A stretch of 64,000 nt of DNA from the NCBI GenBank assembly GCA_963846475.1, contig CAWJVZ010000004.1, forward strand, positions 1,116,001 through 1,180,000. Reading direction: 5' to 3'. Both the position numbers and the translations under genes were made by a program. This document shows, piece after piece, positions 8,958 to 15,651 of this stretch; the stretch's first letter is position 1; the number at the start of each line of letters is the position of its first letter. The DNA comes from DASWJZ01 sp963846475 (GTDB lineage: Bacteria; Pseudomonadota; Alphaproteobacteria; Rhizobiales; Afifellaceae). Under the pieces are notes generated by a model. That model was not told where the DNA came from and ran no database searches. It was given only the letters and a program-made list of their open reading frames with translations.

Positions 8958-9453
8958 CTATTTTTCCGCCCCCTCAATCAGGCGCATCGTGTTTACAGTG
9001 TAGGGTTCAGGGGGAAGCTGGCCCACCAGCCTTTCAACTGCCTCAAGCGCGCTCCTGGCAGCTCTACGGTCGACACCGGCCCCTGCCAGTGCATCGAGCT
9101 GCGTCCTCACCGCATACGCGAAATAAGAGCCGCACTGCAGCACGGTGGGAGCAAACAGGGTAACGCAGACGTGGTCTCCACAATTCGCCCGGACAATTTG
9201 GGCCTGGGTCATGGCATTGCCAACCGGCAGGTCCGTACTTTGTTTGAGGCTGGCAAAGACGGTGTAACAGCCCGGCGGTATTTCGACGTCGACGTGCCCG
9301 CACTTTGCCTCCAGGTTGTAGAACGACCTTCCGCACCACTCCACGCCTTTTCCTTCGCAGTCGGTGACGTGGACGAACCATTGGTGTTTGTCGTCAAGGT
9401 GACAGGGGTCGCCAAGGGCAGTGATCCAAACATTGAGTTCTTGCCATGCTCAT
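8958..9453 (-). pseudogene. cysteine-rich conserved-looking hypothetical protein, frameshift near its start
   Basis: The minus strand encodes about 164 residues rich in Cys, His and Trp: NVWITALGDPCHL, HQWFVHVTDCEGKG, EWCGRSFYNLEAKCG, EIPPGCYTVFASL, IVRANCGDHVCVTLF and VLQCGSYFAYA. The spaced short blocks suggest a secreted-like beta-rich or metal-binding fold, but I recognise no named family. The uninterrupted frame from NVWITALGDP has no start codon until GTG 9344, in mid-domain. A proper start exists in the next frame: ATG 9451-9453 behind GGAGAGGAG. One extra base in about 9433-9444 would join them. Lower GC than the neighbours. No signal peptide is evident at the repaired N-terminus (MSMA...). 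Function unknown. Confidence 0.6.
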
Positions 9454-9795
9454 GATCCGCGCTCCTCTCCTCGATGAAAATCGATCCCCCCGCAAACCGG
9501 GGATGTTAATGCCCGGCATATGAACTCCCGGTTGAGGAGCTTTATGCGCCTTGTGATTTCGATCTGCAAGAAATTCAACCACCCGTGCTCGCTGTGTTCC
9601 TAAAGGCAGGTAGCGCCCCAAAGGTTGCTCCGCTTCAGGCCTTCAGCGCGGCACCTCCGGTTCGGACGCAGCCGTAGCGCCAAGCGCATCATCCTGGCAC
9701 GCGGCGGCACCAGCTTGGGATGGTGGGCGGGGGGTCGGGGCCCGCATGACCAAACGCCTCATTGCCAAGCGATATTCGGCGCGATACTTAAGTGT
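9454..9795. other. intergenic region between the hypothetical gene and arsR
   Basis: About 340 bases of comparatively low GC with two divergent outward genes. It holds the candidate 19-codon ORF at 9544-9603 and, at its right end, the promoter/operator of the ArsR gene. Otherwise I see no protein or RNA gene. Confidence 0.4.
9544..9603 (+). CDS. candidate 19-residue cysteine-containing small ORF
   Basis: ATG 9544 to TAA 9601-9603 encodes MRLVISICKKFNHPCSLCS. A near-ideal ribosome site, GAGGAG, lies five bases upstream. Three of 19 residues are Cys and two are in a CSLC pair, which could bind a metal or mark a regulatory leader peptide. No gene follows closely on the same strand (arsR begins 190 bases later), so an attenuation role is not obvious. 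Chance is possible; the ribosome site is the main support. Confidence 0.3.
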   Translation: MRLVISICKKFNHPCSLCS

Positions 9796-9803
9796 ATGCT
9801 TAA
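9762..9803 (+). promoter_or_regulatory. promoter and ArsR-type operator overlapping the arsR start
   Basis: TTAAG (9788-9792) and CTTAA (9799-9803) form an inverted repeat with a six-base spacer that contains the ATG at 9796. A -35-like TTGCCA is at 9762-9767, and ATACTTA sits at the -10 distance. AT-rich inverted repeats at this place are typical ArsR-family sites, so autorepression is likely; transcript and operator would nearly coincide with the start codon, leaving little or no 5' leader. Confidence 0.45.
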
Positions 9804-10146
9804 CAATCCTGCGCCGCTCGACCTGATGTTCCAGGCGCTCGCCGACCCGGCCCGCCGGGTCATGGTGGAGCGGCTTTGCCGCGGCCCGGCTTCCGTCAGC
9901 GAGCTCGCCCGGCCTTTCGCCATGTCGCTGCCGGCCGTCGTCCAGCACTTGCAGGTGCTGGAGGCAAGCGGGCTCGTCCGCTCGGAGAAGGCCGGCCGGG
10001 TGCGCACCTGCCGGATCGAGCCGACGGCGCTCAGGACGGCGGAGCAATGGATCGCCGGCCGGCGGACCAGCTGGGAGCGCCGCCTCGACCGGCTTGGCGA
10101 ATACCTTGCCGAGCACCCCGAAGGACCGCAAGGGAGCACGTCATGA
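9796..10146 (+). CDS. ArsR-family transcriptional regulator
   Basis: A 116-residue winged-helix repressor: MFQALADPARRVMVERL (helix 1-2), then ASVSELARPFAMSLPAVVQHLQVLEASGLV (helix-turn-helix) and SEKAGRVRTCRIEP (beta wing). It lacks the Cys metal motif of ArsR/SmtB metal sensors, and belongs to the group usually encoded with SRPBCC/AHSA1 proteins. ATG 9796 fits the family's usual start (few residues before the LADP motif). The stop overlaps the next start in ATGA, so both are translationally coupled and probably controlled by the inverted repeat at the start codon. Confidence 0.88.
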   Translation: MLNNPAPLDLMFQALADPARRVMVERLCRGPASVSELARPFAMSLPAVVQHLQVLEASGLVRSEKAGRVRTCRIEPTALRTAEQWIAGRRTSWERRLDRLGEYLAEHPEGPQGSTS

Positions 10147-10616
10147 CCGAACGATCCGTAGAGCACGCCACCCTCGTCCTCGAACGCACCTACGACGCCT
10201 CGCCGGCCCGCGTTTTCGCTGCCTGGGCCAGCCCCGAGGCTCTGATGCGCTGGGGCCTGCCCGGCGAAGGCTGGCAGCTTGCCTTCGACAAATTCGAGTT
10301 CCGCGTCGGCGGCGGCGAAGTCAGCCGCCTCCGCCCGCCGGGCGGCGATATCTACGTCTCGGACACGCTCTACCTCGACATCGTGCCGGACGCCCGCATC
10401 GTCTTCGCCAGCACGATGACCAGCGGTGAGAAGCGGCTCTTCGCCGGGCTGAATACGGTGGAGCTGCATCCCGCCGGCGCCGGCTGCCGGCTGGTGATGA
10501 CCGAGCAGGCAGCCTTCCTCGACGGCAACGACATTCCAGCCAACCACGAGGCCGGCTGGACCAAGATGTTGGACAATTTGGGCGAAGCTCTACTACGCGA
10601 CCGTGCCGCCGCGTGA
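10143..10616 (+). CDS. SRPBCC/AHSA1 (activator of Hsp90 ATPase 1-like) domain protein
   Basis: A 157-residue START-like helix-grip protein: LVLERTYDASPARVFAAWASPEALMRWG at the N-terminus, IVPDARIVFASTM in the middle and the C-terminal helix NHEAGWTKMLDNLGEAL are all typical. These proteins bind hydrophobic small molecules in a central cavity. Paired with the ArsR regulator by a four-base overlap (ATGA), a combination common in proteobacteria. The ligand and physiological role are unknown; a stress or toxic-compound response is only inferred from the company of a glutathione S-transferase downstream. Confidence 0.88.
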   Translation: MTERSVEHATLVLERTYDASPARVFAAWASPEALMRWGLPGEGWQLAFDKFEFRVGGGEVSRLRPPGGDIYVSDTLYLDIVPDARIVFASTMTSGEKRLFAGLNTVELHPAGAGCRLVMTEQAAFLDGNDIPANHEAGWTKMLDNLGEALLRDRAAA

Positions 10617-10683
10617 CGCGGGAGAAGCCCCGGACAGGCGCCGATAGGCCATCCAGTGAACTTGCTAGAAAACGGAATGACTG

Positions 10684-11331
10684 ATGTCGCTAAAGCTCTA
10701 CTTCCACCCGCTGTCCTCCTTCTGCCAAAAGGCGCTCGTCGCGCTCTACGAAAACGACACGCCCTTCGCTCCGGAGATCGTGGATCTCGGCAATGAGGCC
10801 GCCTTCGCCGAGTACAAGAAGATCTGGCCGATCGGCAAGATCCCCGTTTTGCGTGACGAGGCGCGAGACCGGACGATTCCCGAGGCGACCATCATCGTCG
10901 AATACCTTTCCGAGCATTTCCCGGGAAGGACGGAGCTCGTGCCTGCAGATGCGGACCTTGCGTGGCAGACGCGCCTCCGCGATCGCTTCTTTGACCTCTA
11001 CGTGAACGTTCCCATGCAAAAGATCGTCACCGATAAGCTGCGCCCGGAGGGAAACAACGATCCCTTCGGGGTGGAGCAGGCCAAGGCCCTCCTTGCGACC
11101 GCCCTCGGCATGGTCGACCGGGAGATGGAAGCGAAGACCTGGGCGATGGGGGACGCGTTCAGCATGGCCGACTGCGCCGCCGCCCCGTCGCTTTTCTACG
11201 CCAACGAGCTCGCGCCCTTCGCCGGCGTCCACAGGCACCTCGCGGCCTATTTCGAGCGCCTGATGGAGCGCCCCTCGTTCGCCAGGGCGGTCGCGGAGGC
11301 AAAACCGTATTTCACGATGTTCCCGGGATAG
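10684..11331 (+). CDS. glutathione S-transferase family protein
   Basis: A 215-residue two-domain GST. The thioredoxin-like N-terminal domain shows LYFHPLSSFCQKALVALYE, where Ser/Cys residues near position 11-14 fit the catalytic site, and the cis-Pro segment IGKIPVL plus IPEATIIVEYL for glutathione binding. The all-helical C-terminal domain contains the N-capping box region FSMADCAAAPSLFY. It is 67 bases downstream of the AHSA1 gene on the same strand and may share its transcript. The substrate is not predictable. Confidence 0.92.
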   Translation: MSLKLYFHPLSSFCQKALVALYENDTPFAPEIVDLGNEAAFAEYKKIWPIGKIPVLRDEARDRTIPEATIIVEYLSEHFPGRTELVPADADLAWQTRLRDRFFDLYVNVPMQKIVTDKLRPEGNNDPFGVEQAKALLATALGMVDREMEAKTWAMGDAFSMADCAAAPSLFYANELAPFAGVHRHLAAYFERLMERPSFARAVAEAKPYFTMFPG

Positions 11332-11405
11332 GCGGGATACCCTTGGCGAGCCGCGAAAACGGGGATAACTGTTCGATGGCTCGCTGAAGAGCCGCCCAAA
11401 GAAGA

Positions 11406-11690
11406 CTAGTGCAAGCGGCCTTCGAAGCGGGCGTGGCGGATCTCCGCCGCGGTGACGAGCTGGCGATGCGCCACCTCCACCGAGTGGATGGCGCCGTCGA
11501 TCTCGGCCACCCAGAAATCCAGGAATCTTATCAGGCGCGGATAGTCGGGAGCGATATCGTAGAACTGCCAGACAAAGCTCTGCAGCAGCGTCGGGTGCTC
11601 GGGCAGGTGGTAGAGGATGTTGGCGGTCGCGAGCCCGTAGCCCGCTTTGTCGCTCAGGAACACGGTCCGGAAATCGAGTTCGCGCTTCAT
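11406..11690 (-). CDS. usg: Usg family protein
   Basis: A 94-residue protein of the Usg family, small proteins conserved in alphaproteobacteria and named for a gene next to trpF in Caulobacter. The family pattern is clear: YGLATANILYHLPEHPTLLQ, FVWQFYDIAPDYPRL, RFLDFWVAEIDG and HSVEVAHRQL. ATG 11690 is chosen over the GTG at 11711 because AAGGGGA stands six bases before it. Function unknown in the whole family. Here it stands alone, without trp genes in sight. Confidence 0.85.
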   Translation of the reverse strand: MKRELDFRTVFLSDKAGYGLATANILYHLPEHPTLLQSFVWQFYDIAPDYPRLIRFLDFWVAEIDGAIHSVEVAHRQLVTAAEIRHARFEGRLH

Positions 11691-11807
11691 AAAATCCCCT
11701 TCTCTCGTCACGCAACAAGGGAACGCTACGAACTGAAGAGCATAGCCTGAGGTTCCATGATTAACAAATGATTACAGGAGCTTAGCAGCTTAGCATCGAG
11801 AGTGCTG

Positions 11808-13421
11808 CTAAGCTGGCTCGTCGAGCTTCCCGCCGGCCGCCCTGAGCGCCTCGGGCGTGTCGACGTCGAGGCCCGCGGCCGCGCCGATCTCGACCCGCTC
11901 CACCGCCTCCTCATGCGCGCCGAGGAGGTGGCGGGCCCCCGTGTCGCCGCTGATCGTCGCCAGCTCCGGAAAGAAATCGCGGGACCACAGGACGGGGTTG
12001 CCGCGCTTCCCCTCCACGGTCGGCAGCACGATCGCCGGTCCCGTGCGCGCGCGAAAAGCCTGGATGAGCCTGTCGAGCACCGCCGCCGTCACGCCCGGCA
12101 TGTCGGCGAGCACCACCAGCGCCCCCGCCGCCTGCGCCGGCACATGCGCGAGGCCGGCCTTCAGCGAGGTCGCCAAGCCCTCGGCAAAATCCGGATTGTG
12201 GACGATCCGGACGTCGAGTCCCGCCAGCGCGCGCTCGATCTCCGCTGCCCGGTGGCCGGTCACCACGATGACCGGCCGCGCCTTCGAGGCGAGCGCCTCC
12301 GTCGCGACGCGGCGGACGAGCGGCACGCCGTCGAAGCGCGCCGTGAGCTTGTTCGGTCCGCCCATGCGGCGCGCCTGGCCGGCGGCGAGAACGATCGCGG
12401 CGACGTCGCGGCCCTCCGCCTCGTGCGGCTCGCGCGGCTGCGGCCGGGAGACGATCTCCATCAGCAGGCCGCCGACGCCCATGCCGGTGATGTCCTCGGG
12501 CGTCACCTCGATTCCGGCGAGGAGCCGGTTGAGCACCCAGTCGAAGCCGTTCTCGGCGGGCGAGCGCGCGCAGCCCGGCGCTCCCAGGACCGGCCGGCCG
12601 TCGATCTCGCCGAGCAGCAGCAGATTACCGGGGTCGACGGGCATTCCGAGATGGACGACCTTGCCGCCCGCCTGGCGGATCGCCGCAGGAATGACGTCGT
12701 CGGAATCGGCGATGGCCGATGCGCCGAAGACGACGATGAGCTCCGCGCCCTGGCGCGGCAGTGCGGCGAGCGTCTCGGCCAACGGAGGCGCCTCGTGCGG
12801 CACGCGCTCCTCGCCGATCAGCGTAGCGCCGGCCGGCCGCAGCCGCTCCTCCAGGATGCGCCGCGTCTTGTCCATCACCGACGGCTTCAGCCCCGGCAGG
12901 ATTGTGGCGGCAAGCGCGACTTTCAGCGGACGCCACGCCGCCACCGAGAGCGCCGCCCCTTCGGCTATTCCGCGCGCAGCCTCGATCGCGGACCGCCGGA
13001 CCGCAAAGGGTATGATTTTCACGGTGGCCACCATCCGCCCCGCCTCGACAGGCGCAAATTCGGGCAGCGTCGCCACGGTCAGCCCGGGGTCGAGGCGGTT
13101 CAGCGCGTCGATGGCAGCGCGCTCGACGCGAAACAGCCCGGCCTGCTCGGCATGGAGGTTGCAGCGGCCGGTGAAGGCGGCATCCAGCCGGACGTTGTCG
13201 CCGCGCAGGAACTCGGCGACCGCGCGCGCCGCCTCGTTCTCGTCGGCGTCGCCGGGCTCCAGCCGCGCCGCAACCACTTCGCCGATTCCGGCGGCCCGCA
13301 GCAGCCGGACATGCTCGGAGCTGAGGCGAGTACCCTTTTTGATGATTCCCGACGCGTGGCGAACGGAGTGGCCGGCGATCGCTCCTTCGGCTTCCTCGAG
13401 CGGGACCGAGCCGAATTTCAT
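11808..13421 (-). CDS. fusion of MoeA-like molybdopterin-binding domain and MocA-type nucleotidyltransferase
   Basis: A 537-residue two-domain protein. The N-terminal two-thirds (about 1-340) resembles the MoeA/MogA molybdopterin-binding fold: IIKKGTRLSSEHVRLLRAAG, and PRQGAELIVVFGASAIADSDD followed by GMPVDPGN. The C-terminal domain (about 340-537) is an NTP transferase with VAAIVLAAGQARRMGGPNKL (nucleotide-binding loop), ADMPGVT and TVEGKRGNPVLW, as in MocA, the CTP:molybdopterin cytidylyltransferase that makes the cytosine dinucleotide cofactor of xanthine-oxidase-family enzymes. The fusion is known in alphaproteobacteria. It starts 10 bases after the xdhC-like gene, so both mature a molybdenum hydroxylase whose structural genes are outside the window. 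Confidence 0.88.
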   Translation of the reverse strand: MKFGSVPLEEAEGAIAGHSVRHASGIIKKGTRLSSEHVRLLRAAGIGEVVAARLEPGDADENEAARAVAEFLRGDNVRLDAAFTGRCNLHAEQAGLFRVERAAIDALNRLDPGLTVATLPEFAPVEAGRMVATVKIIPFAVRRSAIEAARGIAEGAALSVAAWRPLKVALAATILPGLKPSVMDKTRRILEERLRPAGATLIGEERVPHEAPPLAETLAALPRQGAELIVVFGASAIADSDDVIPAAIRQAGGKVVHLGMPVDPGNLLLLGEIDGRPVLGAPGCARSPAENGFDWVLNRLLAGIEVTPEDITGMGVGGLLMEIVSRPQPREPHEAEGRDVAAIVLAAGQARRMGGPNKLTARFDGVPLVRRVATEALASKARPVIVVTGHRAAEIERALAGLDVRIVHNPDFAEGLATSLKAGLAHVPAQAAGALVVLADMPGVTAAVLDRLIQAFRARTGPAIVLPTVEGKRGNPVLWSRDFFPELATISGDTGARHLLGAHEEAVERVEIGAAAGLDVDTPEALRAAGGKLDEPA

Positions 13422-13431
13422 GCCGGGAAGG

Positions 13432-14127
13432 TCACGCGGCGATCCGCCCGGCCTGCCGCCCGCGGCGGAGGTTTGAGATCACCTCGGCCAGGATGGCGAC
13501 CGCGATCTCCGCCGGCGACTGCGCACCGATATCGATGCCGATCGGCGCATGGATGCGCTCCAGGTCCGCCGCCGCGACGCCCTGCTCCAACAGTCGCTCC
13601 ATGCGTTTGGCGTGCGTCTTGCGGCTGCCCAGCGCGCCGACATAGAAGGCGTCGGCGGCAAGCGCGGCGCGGATCGGCACATCGTCGATTTTGGGATCGT
13701 GGGTGAGCGCCACCAGCGCCGTGTACGGATCGAGCGGCACGCGTTGGAGCGCCTCCTCTGGCCATTCGGCCAACATCGTCACGTCCGGAAAGCGCTCTGG
13801 CGTGGCGAAGGCCGTCCGCGGGTCGATGATTGTTACGTCGAAGCCGGCCAGCCGCGCCATGGGATAGAGCGCCTGGCTGATATGTACGGCCCCGATGATG
13901 ACGAGAAGCGGCGGAGGCACGTGCACATTGATGAAGGTGCGGCCGTCCTCCGCCATTCCGGAACGGCCGGACAGGACGCGCTTCTGCAGCTCGGCGGCAA
14001 GCGGATCGCCGCCGGCCTGCTCGCCGCGCACCAGCCGGGAGACACCGCTTCCCGTGTCCGTGACGAGGAGCACGGCCCGCCGCTCCCGCCGCGCCTCGTT
14101 GAGTTCCGTCAGGGTATCGAGGTTCAT
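13432..14127 (-). CDS. xdhC: XdhC/CoxI family protein, Rossmann-domain half
   Basis: About 231 residues. XdhC proteins bind sulfurated molybdenum cofactor and insert it into xanthine dehydrogenase or CO dehydrogenase-type enzymes. The central and C-terminal part is the XdhC Rossmann domain: PPPLLVIIGAVHISQALYPMA, with a nucleotide-binding glycine region, FDVTIIDPRTAFATPERF, ALVALTHDPKIDD, AFYVGALGSRKTHAKR and IHAPIGIDIGAQSPAEIAV. The N-terminal catalytic/cofactor part of full XdhC is on a separate gene (14444-14770). ATG 14127 gives a normal length; a longer TTG start at 14166 is possible. Neither has a good ribosome site. Confidence 0.87.
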   Translation of the reverse strand: MNLDTLTELNEARRERRAVLLVTDTGSGVSRLVRGEQAGGDPLAAELQKRVLSGRSGMAEDGRTFINVHVPPPLLVIIGAVHISQALYPMARLAGFDVTIIDPRTAFATPERFPDVTMLAEWPEEALQRVPLDPYTALVALTHDPKIDDVPIRAALAADAFYVGALGSRKTHAKRMERLLEQGVAAADLERIHAPIGIDIGAQSPAEIAVAILAEVISNLRRGRQAGRIAA

Positions 14128-14222
14128 GGGGCTGGCCGCGGCGAGATCCGTGCACTGGTCAAGCAACGTGTCGGATTCTTCCGGCGATTGCCCTATTATG
14201 GGCTTCGACAGGAGAACGGACG

Positions 14223-14465
14223 ATGAGCCCGCTCATTATCACGGCCGGCTGGGACGAAGAAGCCGGCGTTTGGGTCGCCAGCAGCGAGGACATTTTGGGG
14301 CTCGTGTCTGAGGCCGACAAGCTCGAAGCCCTGCGGGACAAGCTTGCCGACCTCGTCCCGGAGCTGATCGAGGAGAATGGATTGGCGGAGGGCGCCGATG
14401 CGTCGGCGCCGGTAGAGATCGTCTGCCGAAGGCCTTCTGAGCCTCACTCCACCTTCTCGACATAG
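14223..14465 (+). CDS. DUF1902/HicB-like antitoxin domain protein, orphan
   Basis: An 80-residue protein with the DUF1902 pattern: ITAGWDEEAGVWVASSEDILGLVSEADKLEALRDKLADLVPELIEENG. This is the partly degraded RNase-H-like fold of HicB antitoxins. A clear ribosome site (AGGAG) precedes ATG 14223. HicB-like proteins normally neighbour a small HicA toxin; none is present on either side. It lies on the plus strand between the two minus-strand halves of xdhC and its 3' end overlaps one of them by 22 bases. It may be a leftover of a toxin-antitoxin pair or an independent regulator. Confidence 0.75.
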   Translation: MSPLIITAGWDEEAGVWVASSEDILGLVSEADKLEALRDKLADLVPELIEENGLAEGADASAPVEIVCRRPSEPHSTFST

Positions 14466-14770
14466 ACGCGGATTTTTCCGCCGCAGGAAAGGCCGACGCG
14501 CCAGGCCGTTTCGTCGGCGACGCCGAATTCCAGCATGCGCGGCCTGCCCGAGGCGATCACGTCGAGCGCCTCGCCGACCACCGCCCCTTCCACGCAGCCG
14601 CCGGAGACGGAGCCCTCAAAATTGCCGTCCGCGTCGACGACCAGGTGGCTGCCGACCGGACGCGGCGCCGAGCCCCAGGTCTCCATGACCGTGGCCAGCG
14701 CCACGCCGCGCCCCTCGCCTCGCCAGCGCTCGGCGGCGGCGAGCTCGTCGTCCTGGCGGTGTTCGCTCAA
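14444..14770 (-). CDS. XdhC/CoxI N-terminal domain protein
   Basis: A 108-residue stand-alone XdhC_CoxI domain: GRGVALATVMETWGSAPRPVG, then SHLVVDADGNFEGSVSGGCVEGAVV and VGLSCGGKIRVYVEKV. The GSVSGGCVE and GLSCGG cysteines are the conserved pair of the family, linked to cofactor handling. The start is TTG 14770, decided by the strong AAGGAGG eight bases upstream. The Rossmann half is encoded separately at 13432-14127, so the two together equal one XdhC. The 317 bases between them carry the opposite-strand DUF1902 gene. Confidence 0.85.
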   Translation of the reverse strand: MSEHRQDDELAAAERWRGEGRGVALATVMETWGSAPRPVGSHLVVDADGNFEGSVSGGCVEGAVVGEALDVIASGRPRMLEFGVADETAWRVGLSCGGKIRVYVEKVE

Positions 14771-14792
14771 ATTCCGTCCTCCTTGGAATCTT

Positions 14793-14987
14793 TCACACCA
14801 GCGCCGTCACCGGCCCGATCAGGACCAGCATTCCCGCGCTGAACACCAGCAACGAGACGGCTGCGATCCCAAGGAGCAGCCAGCCTCCTGCCGCCTCGCT
14901 CAGCATGCGCCGGTCCTTCGCCCATTCGGCGAGGAAGGCTAAGGCCATCAGGAGCACCGCGATTGCCGATATCACGTGGCCGAGCAT
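14793..14987 (-). CDS. small two-helix membrane protein
   Basis: A 64-residue frame with two hydrophobic stretches, VISAIAVLLMALAFLAEW and GWLLLGIAAVSLLVFSAGML, joined by a charged turn (AKDRRMLSEA). It ends 22 bases before the CoxI-like gene on the same strand, which supports it as a real first gene of that operon. A weak ribosome site (GGGAAAG) precedes the ATG. I recognise no family. It might instead be a chance frame in GC-rich DNA. Confidence 0.5.
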   Translation of the reverse strand: MLGHVISAIAVLLMALAFLAEWAKDRRMLSEAAGGWLLLGIAAVSLLVFSAGMLVLIGPVTALV

Positions 14988-15058
14988 GCTGCTTTCCCGC
15001 TGCGGAGCCGATCGCCTAATCTAGGGCCGAGCGGCCCGAAATCCTAGGACACCTGCCC

Positions 15059-15475
15059 ATGGATGCAATGCTTTGGAATATCGGCGTGAAGGTCGCGGAC
15101 GTCCGGGCCGAGGCGGATTTCTACGTCGCGCTGGGCGGCCGGCTGCTCCTGCACGAATTCCTGCCGACCCCGGCCGGCGAGGTCGAATATGCGCTTGTCG
15201 AATTCGGCGGCACGCGGCTGTTCCTGACGCCCAAACCCATTTTCGAGGACCGCCTGGCGAGCCCGCCGCCGGAAGGGCTCACCCATGCCGTTTTCGAGGT
15301 CGCGGATGTCGACCGGGAGGTCGAGCGCCTGGAAGCGCTCGGGACCGAGCTGCTGATCCCGCCGCTCGACATCAGCGCCGGCTTCGGCTCGCGGCGCATT
15401 GCGTTTTTCCGCTCGCCGGGCGGGCTGGTGTTCGAGGTGATGCAGATCAAGCTGGAGCAGGCGAAGAAGAAGTGA
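15059..15475 (+). CDS. VOC (glyoxalase/bleomycin-resistance fold) family protein
   Basis: A 138-residue single vicinal-oxygen-chelate protein: WNIGVKVADVRAEADFYVALGG, with the first beta-alpha unit, LVEFGGTRLFL, then GLTHAVFEVADVDREVERLEALG (second unit) and IAFFRSPGGLVFEVMQ at the end. Metal ligands would be a His in the second unit (THAVFEV) and the terminal Glu (VFEVMQ); the first unit has no His at the usual spot, so metal binding is uncertain. Stand-alone gene upstream of the GMC oxidoreductase; a functional tie is not evident. Confidence 0.85.
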   Translation: MDAMLWNIGVKVADVRAEADFYVALGGRLLLHEFLPTPAGEVEYALVEFGGTRLFLTPKPIFEDRLASPPPEGLTHAVFEVADVDREVERLEALGTELLIPPLDISAGFGSRRIAFFRSPGGLVFEVMQIKLEQAKKK

Positions 15476-15651
15476 CCGGGCAGCTGTCCGGCTGCCGCCG
15501 GCTTCTCAGCGGCACCGCGTCAGTGGCTGCAGCCGTTCATGGCCTTCAGTCAGCAAGCTCGGCGCTTTGCGAGGGCCATCAGATATGGTCGAATGCTACT
15601 ACAGAGCGCCATGGTGCACGGACCGGAGCGCGATGGTTGAGGAGCGCTGCG

